Below are positions 8,350 through 16,928 of a DNA stretch of 64,000 bases, piece by piece. The DNA is from Thermococcus henrietii (GTDB taxonomy: Archaea > Methanobacteriota_B > Thermococci > Thermococcales > Thermococcaceae). Both the position numbers and the translations under genes were made by a program. The DNA is taken from positions 682,001-746,000 of the forward strand of contig NZ_LT900021.1 of NCBI RefSeq assembly GCF_900198835.1, read 5' to 3'. Within the stretch, counting starts at the first letter, position 1; the number at the start of each line of letters is the position of its first letter. The notes beneath the pieces were generated by a model, which was given only the letters and a program-made list of their open reading frames with translations, was not told where the DNA came from and ran no database searches.

Positions 8350-9264
8350 ATGAGGGTCGTCCCGCTCGCCTCTGAAAGCCTCGGCGTTAGGAGCCTGGCG
8401 ACGTTCGTGGAAGCTGGGGGAATAAAAATCCTAATCGACCCCGGCGTCGCCCTCGGACCCAAGCGTTACGGCCTTCCGCCGGCGAGAATCGAGCTTGAGA
8501 CCCTCCAGAAGATGAGGAGGAAGATACAGGGCTACGCGAGGAAGGCAGAGGTCGTGACGATTTCCCACTACCACTACGACCACCACACCCCTTTCTTTGA
8601 GGGTCTCTATGAGAGCTCGGGCGAGGAGTATGCCCGCGAGGTCTACTCCGGGAAGCGGCTCTTCATAAAGCACCCGCGGGAGAACATAAACTTCAGCCAG
8701 AGGAAGCGTGCCTGGGCGTTTCTCAAGAAGGCGGAGCCAATAGCTAAGAGGGTGGAGTTCTCGGACGGGAGGAGCTTCGACCTCGGCGGCGTTACGCTGG
8801 AGTTCTCGCCCGCTGTGCCGCACGGTAGCGAGGGCTCAAGGCTCGGCTTCGTGGTTATGGTCCTCATCGACGACGGAACCCGGCTAATCCACGCCAGCGA
8901 CATACAGCTCCTCAACAGGAAGGCCGTTGAGTGGATAATCGAAAAGAACCCCGACATCCTCATAACCGGCGGGCCGCCGACCTACCTCGGGAAGCGCGCA
9001 GAGGGGAGCTGGGAAACGGGAATTAAAAACCTCAATGAGATACTTCGTGAGACGAACGCTGAAATAATCCTCGACCACCACATCGTCAGGGACAGGAACT
9101 ACCCGCGCTTCTTCGACGAGCTCGAGAAGAGGCCGAAGACCTTCGCTGGATTTCTGAAGGTCGAGGACAGACCGCTGGAGGCCTACAGGCGGGAACTCCA
9201 CAGAATAGAGGGGGGGCGAAAGGGCGGAGGTGCCGTTCCACATTTAGGTTTCCCTGAACAATAG
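8350..9264 (+). CDS. metallo-beta-lactamase fold protein, UPF0282 family
   Basis: A protein of about 304 aa with the metallo-beta-lactamase signature HYHYDHH (HxHxDH, near residues 75-81), further metal ligands in PAVPHGSEG and ASDIQ, and a C-terminal ILDHHIVRD. UPF0282 proteins are archaeal hydrolases of unknown substrate. ATG at 8350 gives the conserved-looking start MRVVPLASES; a GTG at 8341 overlapping the previous stop is the alternative. The 3' end overlaps a convergent lipoprotein gene by 21 bp. Confidence 0.85.
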   Translation: MRVVPLASESLGVRSLATFVEAGGIKILIDPGVALGPKRYGLPPARIELETLQKMRRKIQGYARKAEVVTISHYHYDHHTPFFEGLYESSGEEYAREVYSGKRLFIKHPRENINFSQRKRAWAFLKKAEPIAKRVEFSDGRSFDLGGVTLEFSPAVPHGSEGSRLGFVVMVLIDDGTRLIHASDIQLLNRKAVEWIIEKNPDILITGGPPTYLGKRAEGSWETGIKNLNEILRETNAEIILDHHIVRDRNYPRFFDELEKRPKTFAGFLKVEDRPLEAYRRELHRIEGGRKGGGAVPHLGFPEQ

Positions 9265-9972
9265 AAGATACACCGTGACGTCCTCGCCACCGCTGTAGAA
9301 CCTGAAAGATACCTCGCCGAAATTGTCACATCCGCCCCCTCCGTACTGCAGCCAGCCGCCGGAGGCGATTAGGGTGGAGTCTCCTACGGTGGCGTAGGGT
9401 GCGCTGAGGGTTGTGGGGTCGGAGAAATAAACTTTGCAGAGTTCATTGTTCGGTGTCCTGACTCTCACGGCGTAGGTTGTGTATGGAATTCCCGTGTAAG
9501 TTCTGGTCCCATTAGTGAAGTTGGGTGGAAGACGTTGGATGTGCAATCCGCTGACGTTGATGGACTCCGGTCTAAAATTTATCCCGCAGCGTTCCTCGTG
9601 GAGAAAAAGGAGAACGTATCCATAGGTTTCGTTTCCCACCTGCATCGCGGTTTCGTTTATCACCCTTGAATCCGAAAGAAAGAGCCTTGTGAAGTTCGAG
9701 AATCTCTCCAGTTCTGAACCTTTTTTCTCTTCAATCGTCCGGTAGATTTCTTTTGCCCTCCCCAGCTCTTTCTTCATGAGCTCAACGGCGACTTTGTAAG
9801 TTGAACTGTTCGCGGTGATGCTGTCGGCGCCGTTCAGGACCGTAACGTTTCCCCGGTTTGGGCAGGCTATCTGAGTCATCGAGAACGTCGATGCCTTCTC
9901 ATGCCCGGAGATACAGCCGGATGTGAAAACAAGTGCGATAATAAGGAGCGGCATCACAATATTAACGTTCAT
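9244..9972 (-). CDS. predicted lipoprotein of unknown function
   Basis: A 242-aa protein with a signal peptide ending in a lipobox-like FTSGCISG (Cys near residue 20), so it is probably lipid-anchored on the outer face of the membrane. The mature part has many NxS/T sites, fitting a glycosylated surface protein. No family recognised. ATG at 9972 follows AGGTG; a GTG 9 nt upstream lies within that ribosome binding site. It is convergent with the UPF0282 gene and overlaps it by 21 bp. Confidence 0.7.
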   Translation of the reverse strand: MNVNIVMPLLIIALVFTSGCISGHEKASTFSMTQIACPNRGNVTVLNGADSITANSSTYKVAVELMKKELGRAKEIYRTIEEKKGSELERFSNFTRLFLSDSRVINETAMQVGNETYGYVLLFLHEERCGINFRPESINVSGLHIQRLPPNFTNGTRTYTGIPYTTYAVRVRTPNNELCKVYFSDPTTLSAPYATVGDSTLIASGGWLQYGGGGCDNFGEVSFRFYSGGEDVTVYLLLFRET

Positions 9973-10112
9973 TTTGGACACCTATCACACATAGTATGTG
10001 CGATGTGGTATAATTACTTTTCGGTCACCTCGAGCCGTGAGACACATCTGTGCATGGACTCCTTCGGAAACCCTTAAATCCGACCGCGGGAAGTTTGTTT
10101 CAGGTGAGACCT

Positions 10113-11285
10113 ATGAGGAACTTCTACATCGCCCACGAGGAGGATATAAAGGCTGGAAAGACGACGGACGTCTACTTCATTCGAACGAAGAAGATACTGA
10201 CCGAGAAGGGGATTCACAGGAAGGTTTTCGCCGACGTCACCACGACTTCCCTTCCAAAGGATTGGAAGTGGGGTGTTCTTGCAGGAATCGAGGAGGTCGC
10301 GAAGCTCCTCGAGGGCCTGCCCGTTAACGTCTACGCGATGAGAGAAGGAACGATATTCCACCCCTACGAGCCTGTTCTCCAGATTGAAGGCTACTACGAG
10401 GAGTTCGGAGTCTATGAAACGGCCCTACTCGGAATGCTCAGCCAGGCGAGCGGAATTGCAACTGCCGCCTTGAGGGTCAAGATTGCCGCAAACTTTAAGC
10501 CGGTCTACTCCTTCGGAATAAGGCACATGCACCCGGCCATAGCGCCGATGATTGACAGGGCGGCCTTCATAGGCGGCTGCGACGGCGTTAGCGGCGTCCT
10601 AGGAGCGGAGATGATAGGGGAGAAACCCGTTGGAACCATGCCCCACGCGTTAATCCTTACAGTCGGCGACCAGGTGAAGGCCTGGAAGTACTTCGACGAG
10701 GTCGTCGAGCCCGAAGTACCGAGGACAGCCCTCGTTGATACGCTCTGCGACGAGAAGTTCGAGGCGCTGATGGCGGCCGAGGCTTTAGGCGAGAGATTAA
10801 CTGCGGTTAGGCTTGACACACCTGGCTCGAGGAGGGGCAACTTCAGGAGGATAATCGAGGAGGTCCGCTGGGAGCTCAACTTAAGGGGCTACGACTGGGT
10901 GAAGATTTTCGTGAGCGGTGGGCTGAACGAGGAGAGCATAAGGGAAATCGTTGACGTGGCAGACGCCTTCGGCGTCGGTTCTGCCATAGCGAGCGCAAAG
11001 CCGGTAGACTTTTCCCTTGACATCGTTGAGGTTGAGGGGAAGCCGATAACGAAGCGCGGGAAGCTGAGCGGGAGGAAACAGGTCTACCGCTGTGAGAACG
11101 GACACTACCACCGCGTTCCGGCAGAGAAAAAGCTCGAACGCTGTCCCGTCTGTGGGGCGAAGGTCGAACCGCTCCTCCAGCCGCTCATCGAGAACGGTGA
11201 GATAGTGGCCGAGCTCCCGAAGGCAAGGGAGATAAGGGAGTACGTCCTCGAGCAGGCCGAGAAGTTCAAGCTGAGCCTCGAATGA
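10113..11285 (+). CDS. pncB: nicotinate phosphoribosyltransferase
   Basis: A 390-aa enzyme that converts nicotinate and PRPP to nicotinate mononucleotide in NAD salvage. It shows the archaeal NAPRTase layout: N-terminal MRNFYIAHEEDIKAGKTTD, the catalytic region SFGIRHMHPAIAPMID, the PRPP-binding region IFVSGGLNEE, and near the C-terminus a zinc-ribbon insert with CENGHYH...CPVCG. ATG at 10113 is chosen because AGGTGAG precedes it and conserved sequence begins there; an upstream in-frame start would add a basic, unconserved extension. The gene stands alone between divergent and convergent neighbours. Confidence 0.92.
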   Translation: MRNFYIAHEEDIKAGKTTDVYFIRTKKILTEKGIHRKVFADVTTTSLPKDWKWGVLAGIEEVAKLLEGLPVNVYAMREGTIFHPYEPVLQIEGYYEEFGVYETALLGMLSQASGIATAALRVKIAANFKPVYSFGIRHMHPAIAPMIDRAAFIGGCDGVSGVLGAEMIGEKPVGTMPHALILTVGDQVKAWKYFDEVVEPEVPRTALVDTLCDEKFEALMAAEALGERLTAVRLDTPGSRRGNFRRIIEEVRWELNLRGYDWVKIFVSGGLNEESIREIVDVADAFGVGSAIASAKPVDFSLDIVEVEGKPITKRGKLSGRKQVYRCENGHYHRVPAEKKLERCPVCGAKVEPLLQPLIENGEIVAELPKAREIREYVLEQAEKFKLSLE

Positions 11286-11296
11286 GCTCTTCTTAA

Positions 11297-11307
11297 TTTT
11301 TTAATTG
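11297..11307 (+). terminator. T-rich terminator after nicotinate phosphoribosyltransferase
   Basis: TTAATTTTTTAA, 12 nt after the stop, is the U-tract type of signal that ends archaeal transcripts without a hairpin. Confidence 0.4.
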
Positions 11308-11347
11308 TCTTCAGAAAAGCCCGACAAGGAATAGGAAAGAGAGGCCT

Positions 11348-11557
<210 letters not shown>

Positions 11558-11682
11558 TCACCGGGCTTAGGTGGGGTTTGACGAATATAAACTTTTCGTT
11601 CCTAAAACCGAGGGTTTGAAACGATAATCTGTGGAAAGGGAAGCGGAAGAAAGCTAAGATGAACAGAAAAAGACAAGATGGG

Positions 11683-12213
11683 TCAGTAAAGGCCCAGCTT
11701 CTTCTTGTACTCCGGGCTGATTCTGTCCGGCGTCCATGGTGGGTCGAAGGTAAGCTCAATTTCCGCATCTTTAACGCCGGGAATCTCGAGGATTTTGTCC
11801 TCAACGGCCCTGAGAATCCACATTGTCAGCGGACAGCCGGGGGTTGTCATCGTCATCTTGACGTAAACAGTGTTGTCGGGATTGACCTTCAGGTCGTAGA
11901 TGAGGCCTAGGTTGACTACGTCAATGCCAATCTCGGGGTCTATGACCTCCTTGAGCTTCTCAAGAACCATCTCCTCGGTTATCTTGACGTCTCCAGCTTC
12001 CTTCACTTCCCTCTCGCGGTTGATGGTTATCAAGCCGACCCCCTCGAGCTTTCCGAGCTCGGAGTGGAGCTTTATGAGAACGTTGTCTATATCGGGTGTG
12101 TCCTTTGCAAGGGTAACCGTGACGTTGCCCTTCTCGTCAACCTCGATTGAGCGGATGAACTTCCCGTCAACGACGGATTTCACGACATTCTCAACCTCTT
12201 CCTTCGTGACCAT
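11683..12213 (-). CDS. DUF59/MIP18-family Fe-S assembly factor
   Basis: A 176-aa protein. The C-terminal half (about 75-176) is a MIP18/SufT-like DUF59 domain with VNLGLIYDL and the conserved Cys in TTPGCPLT. The N-terminal half (1-70) resembles the NifU-like/FSCA domain of the same fold. Family members assist iron-sulfur cluster insertion. ATG at 12213 follows GGTGGTGAG; the GTG 9 nt upstream is part of that site. It lies 131 bp upstream of the ferredoxin gene on the same strand, which fits a shared Fe-S theme, although a common transcript is not certain. Confidence 0.85.
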   Translation of the reverse strand: MVTKEEVENVVKSVVDGKFIRSIEVDEKGNVTVTLAKDTPDIDNVLIKLHSELGKLEGVGLITINREREVKEAGDVKITEEMVLEKLKEVIDPEIGIDVVNLGLIYDLKVNPDNTVYVKMTMTTPGCPLTMWILRAVEDKILEIPGVKDAEIELTFDPPWTPDRISPEYKKKLGLY

Positions 12214-12273
12214 GCTCACCACCGCTCCAACTTAAGAACTACACATTTAAACCTTTTGGGTCAAAGTTGGGAA

Positions 12274-13011
12274 CTAACGGAGGAGGACGTCCCTCATCAG
12301 CTCGACGGCCATTTCGGGGCTCAAAGCCCTCGCCCGCGTCTCCCTAAGAATCCTCTGGAGGGCTAAACGCTTCGTCGACGGGGCCCGCTTAAAGAGCTCC
12401 CACAGGAGGGGACAGCCGAAGCTTAACTTGTATTCTCCACCGATTATCTCGATAATCTCGCCCTTGTCAAGGGCAAGAAACGCCGGAAAGTTAAGGATAA
12501 CGATGTCGTTCTTCTCGTAAATCGAAATCAGGCCTGAGCTGAGCATGTCGCCCGTCGCAAGGATTCCCACTCCAAGCTCCTTCGCCTTCCTCTCAACGGC
12601 TTCCATAACCATTGAGTGACAGCGGCCGCAGATTGGTGCCCCTTTCTCAATCAGCTCCCACATCGCCTTCTCATAACCCGGCACCTCGACGAGTACTGCG
12701 TTCTCGGAGCGAACCTTTGGGAGGGTTTTTTCGCCCATCTGGGGCAGTTTCGCGGTTATTGGGAGGACGTCAAAGCCCGCCCAGCGCAGGATTTTCAGCG
12801 TTGCAGTGCTGTCGGAGCCGGCGGAGAAGGCCACAGCGACCTTGGAATCAGTGGGAGTCCTCTCGAAGTCTCTTCCTTCAAGGCGGAAGAGGATTAGCTC
12901 CCTCAGCCTGGAATATGTGCTCTCACCTATCGCTTCTCTCACACGTTCCAGTGCATCGAGGTTGTAGCGGAGGCGATAGCGCTTGACCGGGTCTTGGGTG
13001 AGGAGGGGCAT
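12274..13011 (-). CDS. PP-loop ATP pyrophosphatase
   Basis: A 245-aa member of the adenine-nucleotide alpha-hydrolase superfamily. The PP-loop is SAGSDS (residues 63-68, a variant of SGGxDS), and C128-x-x-C131 (CGRC) recalls LarE, TilS/TtuA and QueC relatives. Such enzymes adenylate a substrate for sulfur or amide transfer; the substrate here cannot be told from sequence. The ATG at 13011 immediately follows the TAA of the EVE/nuclease gene and uses a ribosome binding site (GGAGGAGGT) inside its 3' end, so the two form one operon. Confidence 0.8.
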   Translation of the reverse strand: MPLLTQDPVKRYRLRYNLDALERVREAIGESTYSRLRELILFRLEGRDFERTPTDSKVAVAFSAGSDSTATLKILRWAGFDVLPITAKLPQMGEKTLPKVRSENAVLVEVPGYEKAMWELIEKGAPICGRCHSMVMEAVERKAKELGVGILATGDMLSSGLISIYEKNDIVILNFPAFLALDKGEIIEIIGGEYKLSFGCPLLWELFKRAPSTKRLALQRILRETRARALSPEMAVELMRDVLLR

Positions 13012-13962
13012 TTAAACCTCCTCCAGCCGTATTTTCCCGAGCAGTTCTTCGTAGGTGTAAGTTGCTTCTCTCGTGATATTCCCAAACCCATAACTCCAGA
13101 ATTTGATATTGGGCTCTTCCCCGATGTCCTTCTTGAAGGATTTGGCAATCAGCACTCCCCCCACAGTCTCGGGACCGCTTTCCTTTATGTACGCCTTCAG
13201 CTGTTTCAAGTCTTCTTTTCCGGCGCTTCCGAGCTTTACTTCCACAAGAATCCTCGGAGCCCTGCCGAGGGGGTGTTTGGGCTTTATCAGGAGGTCCACA
13301 TGTCCGGAGGGGAGGACCTTTTCGCCGAGAACCTCAAAATCCTCCGGGTTCCCGTCTATTTTAAACGTCTCCAAAAGCCCACCCAGAGAATTCCTCTCAA
13401 TGGCCTTTCGAAGGAGGGACTGGAGGAGAACTTCCCTCATCGGGAAAACCCTCGGTGGGTCTATGCGCTCCCGTGAAAAGGTGATTTTTGGCATGAACGC
13501 CTTCCATTTTGAGGTTTCATGTTGAAATTCTTCGCTTACTGAGATTCCCATTCCCGAAACGTTGTAAAGTGTTACCTCATCGGTCTGGAAATGAGTCTTT
13601 CTATACCCCCCTCTCAACAGAAGGTTTTCAGCTACGTAAGAAAACTCCGATCTTATCATTGACTCGGAAAGCTCACGGAGAGGTGTCAGCAGGAGCCTGA
13701 AGGGGAAAGAATACACCCTCCCAGAGGGCAGTTTTATCGGCTCCCAGGGGCCGACTTCGTCGGGATTCTCAATTGCGACTTTCTTTTTCACGCGATAGAG
13801 GTTGTAAACCTTCGCTCCGTGCAGGAACGAGACGTAGTCTCCGACATCAATATCAACAAATGCCCAGTACCCGTTTACGCTGCTTGTGAACCCTGCAACG
13901 TTCATCTGAGTGCATTTTTCAAGGTTCTCCATCGTCGCGACCGAGATGAGGAAGTATGACAT
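13012..13962 (-). CDS. EVE-like domain fused to PD-(D/E)xK nuclease
   Basis: A 316-aa two-domain protein. Residues 1-100 look like an EVE/PUA-like modified-base-reading domain (MSYFLISVATMENLEK, WAFVDIDVGDYVSF, YRVKKKV). Residues about 165-316 form a NucS/RecB-like nuclease with D223 (GHVDLL), E241-x-K243 (VEVKLG) and Q254 (LKQLKAY). This build is typical of modification-dependent restriction enzymes, so cleavage of modified DNA or RNA is the likely role. ATG at 13962 follows GGTGAG; an ATG at 14013 is in frame but too near the predicted transcript start. It is followed without a gap by a PP-loop ATPase. Confidence 0.75.
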   Translation of the reverse strand: MSYFLISVATMENLEKCTQMNVAGFTSSVNGYWAFVDIDVGDYVSFLHGAKVYNLYRVKKKVAIENPDEVGPWEPIKLPSGRVYSFPFRLLLTPLRELSESMIRSEFSYVAENLLLRGGYRKTHFQTDEVTLYNVSGMGISVSEEFQHETSKWKAFMPKITFSRERIDPPRVFPMREVLLQSLLRKAIERNSLGGLLETFKIDGNPEDFEVLGEKVLPSGHVDLLIKPKHPLGRAPRILVEVKLGSAGKEDLKQLKAYIKESGPETVGGVLIAKSFKKDIGEEPNIKFWSYGFGNITREATYTYEELLGKIRLEEV

Positions 13963-14020
13963 CTTCTCACCAAACATGAAGGCGAGGGTATTGGTTAAAA
14001 CTTTCACGTTCACGGGAAAA

Positions 14021-14030
14021 CCTTAAAAGA
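14021..14030. promoter_or_regulatory. shared divergent TATA element (EVE-nuclease / bpsA)
   Basis: CCTTAAAAG reads as CTTTTAAGG on the minus strand, 60 bp from the nuclease ATG, and as CTTAAAAG on the plus strand, about 55 bp from the bpsA ATG. Only 119 bp separate the two starts, so one element may serve both directions. Confidence 0.4.
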
Positions 14031-14081
14031 GGCCTTACCAACCCCGTTCACGAACCAAAAATGCTTCTGGAGGGATTCATG

Positions 14082-15137
14082 ATGAGGGAGGTAATCGAGA
14101 GGGTTAAGGCCAGGACGAGCATTCCCGTTTACGAGAGGACGATAGAGAACGTTCTTTCGGCGATTCAGGCCAGCAGTGACGTGTGGCGCATCGTTGACCT
14201 CAGCGAGGAGCCTCTTCCTCTTGTCGTTGCCGTCATGGAGGCGCTACACGAGCTCGGTCACATCGCCTTTGAGGGCCCGAACGTCATCCTCACCGAGAGC
14301 GGCAAACGGCTCGTCGAGAAGTACGGAATCGGGCCGAGGAGGGACTACACCTGCTCCCACTGCCAGGGCAGGACCGTTGAGCTTTCGGCCTTCAGCGACC
14401 TGCTCGAGCAGTTCAAGGAGATAGTCAAGGACAGGCCCCAGCCGAAGCACGACTTCGACCAGGCCTACGTCACCCCGGAGACGACCGTCGCGAGAGTCGC
14501 TCTCATGCACAGCCGGGGAGATCTTGAGAACAAAGAAGTTTTCGTCCTCGGCGACGACGACCTAACCAGCATCGCCCTGATGCTCAGCGGTCTTCCGAAG
14601 AGGATAGCGGTTCTCGACATCGACGAGAGGCTCATGAAGTTCATCGAGAAGACCGCCGACGAGCTCGGCTACTCCGACATCGAGATATTCACCTTCGACC
14701 TCCGCGAGCCCCTTCCGGACTACGCTCTCCACAAGTTCGACACCTTCATCACCGACCCGCCCGAGACCGTTCCGGCAATAAGGGCCTTCGTCGGCAGGGG
14801 AATCGCAACGCTGAAGGGCCCCGGTTGCGCCGGCTACTTCGGCATAACGAGGCGCGAGAGCTCCCTCGACAAGTGGCGCGAAATCCAGAGGCTCCTCCTC
14901 AACGAGTTCGGCGTCGTCATAACCGACATCATCAGGAACTTCAACGAGTACGTCAACTGGGGCTATGAGGAGGAAACGCGCGCCTGGAAGCTCCTGCCGG
15001 TCAAGGTCAAGCCGTCCTACAACTGGTACAAGAGCTACATGTTCAGGATTCAGACGCTTGAGGGCTCAAGGGGATTTGAAGAAAAAATAGAAGTCGGAGA
15101 TGAGCTCTACAACGATGAGGAAGCCTCCACGACCTGA
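14082..15137 (+). CDS. bpsA: branched-chain polyamine synthase BpsA
   Basis: A 351-aa aminopropyltransferase that makes N4-bis(aminopropyl)spermidine from spermidine and decarboxylated SAM. These branched polyamines stabilise nucleic acids at very high temperature. The N-terminal winged helix-like part is followed by a CSHC zinc pair (near 95-100) and the catalytic Rossmann domain with GDDDLTS (the GDDD motif) and TDPPET. The second of two adjacent ATGs (14082) gives 351 aa, the length known for the Thermococcus kodakarensis enzyme, and has GGAGGG 7 nt upstream. Confidence 0.93.
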   Translation: MREVIERVKARTSIPVYERTIENVLSAIQASSDVWRIVDLSEEPLPLVVAVMEALHELGHIAFEGPNVILTESGKRLVEKYGIGPRRDYTCSHCQGRTVELSAFSDLLEQFKEIVKDRPQPKHDFDQAYVTPETTVARVALMHSRGDLENKEVFVLGDDDLTSIALMLSGLPKRIAVLDIDERLMKFIEKTADELGYSDIEIFTFDLREPLPDYALHKFDTFITDPPETVPAIRAFVGRGIATLKGPGCAGYFGITRRESSLDKWREIQRLLLNEFGVVITDIIRNFNEYVNWGYEEETRAWKLLPVKVKPSYNWYKSYMFRIQTLEGSRGFEEKIEVGDELYNDEEASTT

Positions 15138-15149
15138 CCTGAATCGTGC

Positions 15150-16889
15150 TCAGCGACTTCGTTTTCCTTTTCTCTTCATCAGTGCAGCGTATCCAAACGC
15201 TCCCGCGAAAAGGACAACGGCCACGCAGTACACGATATAGAGTCTGTTGTCCTCTTTTTGGTGCCACATCTCGGTCAGCGGCTTTTTCCAGGGGTTTTCT
15301 GCTCTGAAGCCCGTCACCGGAACCGCGCTCACGGTTAGGGGATGGGTCGAGGGGTACACGACAACGTAGCCCTCGAGACCATTGACGCACATTCTCTCGG
15401 TGGTGTTCCCGTAGAAAATCCCGTTCTTTATCAGGAGGAACGTTGCGTTCTTTAGCTCAACGACGCTTCCCGTGCTGGTCGGTTGGGGAATATCCGCGTA
15501 CAGTGACCGCCTGATGAACTCGTACCCTTTTCTGTACGTTTCTGTATTTGAGAGACCTGTCTCTAAAAGAGCCCTGAGGACTTCAGCCGTCGTTTTAATG
15601 TTGTCCGGTGATTCTGCGTTGTAGCCCCACCCACCGCTTGGATGTTGATGACGTTTGAGTATCGTGAGGGTCCTGTTTAGGGCCTTTTTCATCCCGAATC
15701 TGTCGAAGTCCACCAGGGCATAAGCGTAGTAGTAGTTTGGGTAGTCGTCCCTAACGTTTGAGGCGAGCCAGTTGAGAACGGGGGTGTAGTTCATCGTGAT
15801 GTTAAGCGCTGAGAGAACCCAGACTATGTAGGCTGTGTCGTAGAAGTTGCCCCAGTGATTGCCCTCTTCGCTGTCCAGGAGGTAGCTAATCTCCCTCTCG
15901 TATGGCTTTCCGAGGTCGTGGTTAAGCCTCGCAATCTCTGCAACCATCCAGGGTTTCAGCTTCTGGAGATGGATTTCGGACAGGTCGATGCTGTGGTTGC
16001 ACTCAACGTAGTATCTGGCGAGCACAACTTTCTCCCACTCGAACCTTGGCTGAACCTTGAGCATGTACGGGCATGCAATCGGCTTGAGGTCGTAGAACCC
16101 TGGAAGCGTTGCGGCCTCGAGAAGGTCAGGAGGTTGGTATTTAAGAACACCCCAGAAGCCGAAGTGGAGGGAGTTCAACAGCTCCTTCGCGTATCGCTTC
16201 TCCCCCGTTGCATACAGCAGGAGCGCGAGGGATGCAGGGTCCCGGAGAGGGGAGCTTATTTGAACGTTCTCACCGGTGAGGTACGCTATTGCAAACGCTT
16301 TGTATAGTGCGTTCACACCACTCGCCTCAACTTTGCGCAGGTCCTTCACGTCCCCGAGGGCCATGTAGCCGAATATCTGCCCCATCGTTGTTCCCGGCGT
16401 GTGGGTCTGGAGGTAGTAGATGCCGTTCGTTATGGCCTTTTTGACAGGGAGCCAAGAGTAAGCGAAGTCCTCATACTCACGGAGGGCAACCACCGCCAGG
16501 GCCGTGTCGGTGTAGTCCCCAAAGGAGCCGTCCTTCCTCTGCTTGTACAGGAGCCAGTAAACACCCGCGTGAATGGTCTTATTGAAAAGTCCCCGGGCTA
16601 TTGACTCCCCCCGCATGAGGGCCATCAGGGCGAGCGCCGTATACTTGGCCTGGGGTGCCATACCGTACTGGTACGCCCATGCGCCCTGGGGGGTCCTCAG
16701 CTTCATCAGCCAGACGTCGGCCTCCAGAACGTACTGGTATTCATGGGCTTTGTAGAGGGCAACGGCGGCCAAGGCAGTGGTAGGAATCGTTGGGTCGTAG
16801 ACGTAGGGCACTTCCCTGGCCGCAACTTCCGGGGGAGTCAGAGCGAGCAGAATGAGGAAAATCATCAAAACCACTGTCATTTTTCTCAT
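15150..16889 (-). CDS. secreted prenyltransferase/cyclase-fold protein, membrane anchored
   Basis: A 579-aa protein with an N-terminal signal peptide (residues 1-24), a body of alpha-helical repeats of the squalene-cyclase/prenyltransferase alpha-toroid type (for example HPSGGWGYNAESPDNIKTTA near 440 and QRKDGSFGDYTDTALAVVAL near 135), and a C-terminal membrane helix with a basic tail (KRKGKRSR). No DxDD cyclase motif is visible, so enzyme activity is doubtful; such secreted toroids are generally of unknown function. ATG follows GGAGGTG. It lies next to a secreted protease on the same strand, 39 bp downstream of it. Confidence 0.75.
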   Translation of the reverse strand: MRKMTVVLMIFLILLALTPPEVAAREVPYVYDPTIPTTALAAVALYKAHEYQYVLEADVWLMKLRTPQGAWAYQYGMAPQAKYTALALMALMRGESIARGLFNKTIHAGVYWLLYKQRKDGSFGDYTDTALAVVALREYEDFAYSWLPVKKAITNGIYYLQTHTPGTTMGQIFGYMALGDVKDLRKVEASGVNALYKAFAIAYLTGENVQISSPLRDPASLALLLYATGEKRYAKELLNSLHFGFWGVLKYQPPDLLEAATLPGFYDLKPIACPYMLKVQPRFEWEKVVLARYYVECNHSIDLSEIHLQKLKPWMVAEIARLNHDLGKPYEREISYLLDSEEGNHWGNFYDTAYIVWVLSALNITMNYTPVLNWLASNVRDDYPNYYYAYALVDFDRFGMKKALNRTLTILKRHQHPSGGWGYNAESPDNIKTTAEVLRALLETGLSNTETYRKGYEFIRRSLYADIPQPTSTGSVVELKNATFLLIKNGIFYGNTTERMCVNGLEGYVVVYPSTHPLTVSAVPVTGFRAENPWKKPLTEMWHQKEDNRLYIVYCVAVVLFAGAFGYAALMKRKGKRSR

Positions 16890-16928
16890 GCCGACACCTC
16901 CAAAAAGAAGAGGGAGGATAAAAAAACT

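Noticed and set aside
13963-14013. ATG at 14013 as start of the EVE-nuclease
   Set aside because: It adds 17 residues before the conserved EVE start MSYFLIS and lies close to or upstream of the predicted transcript start.
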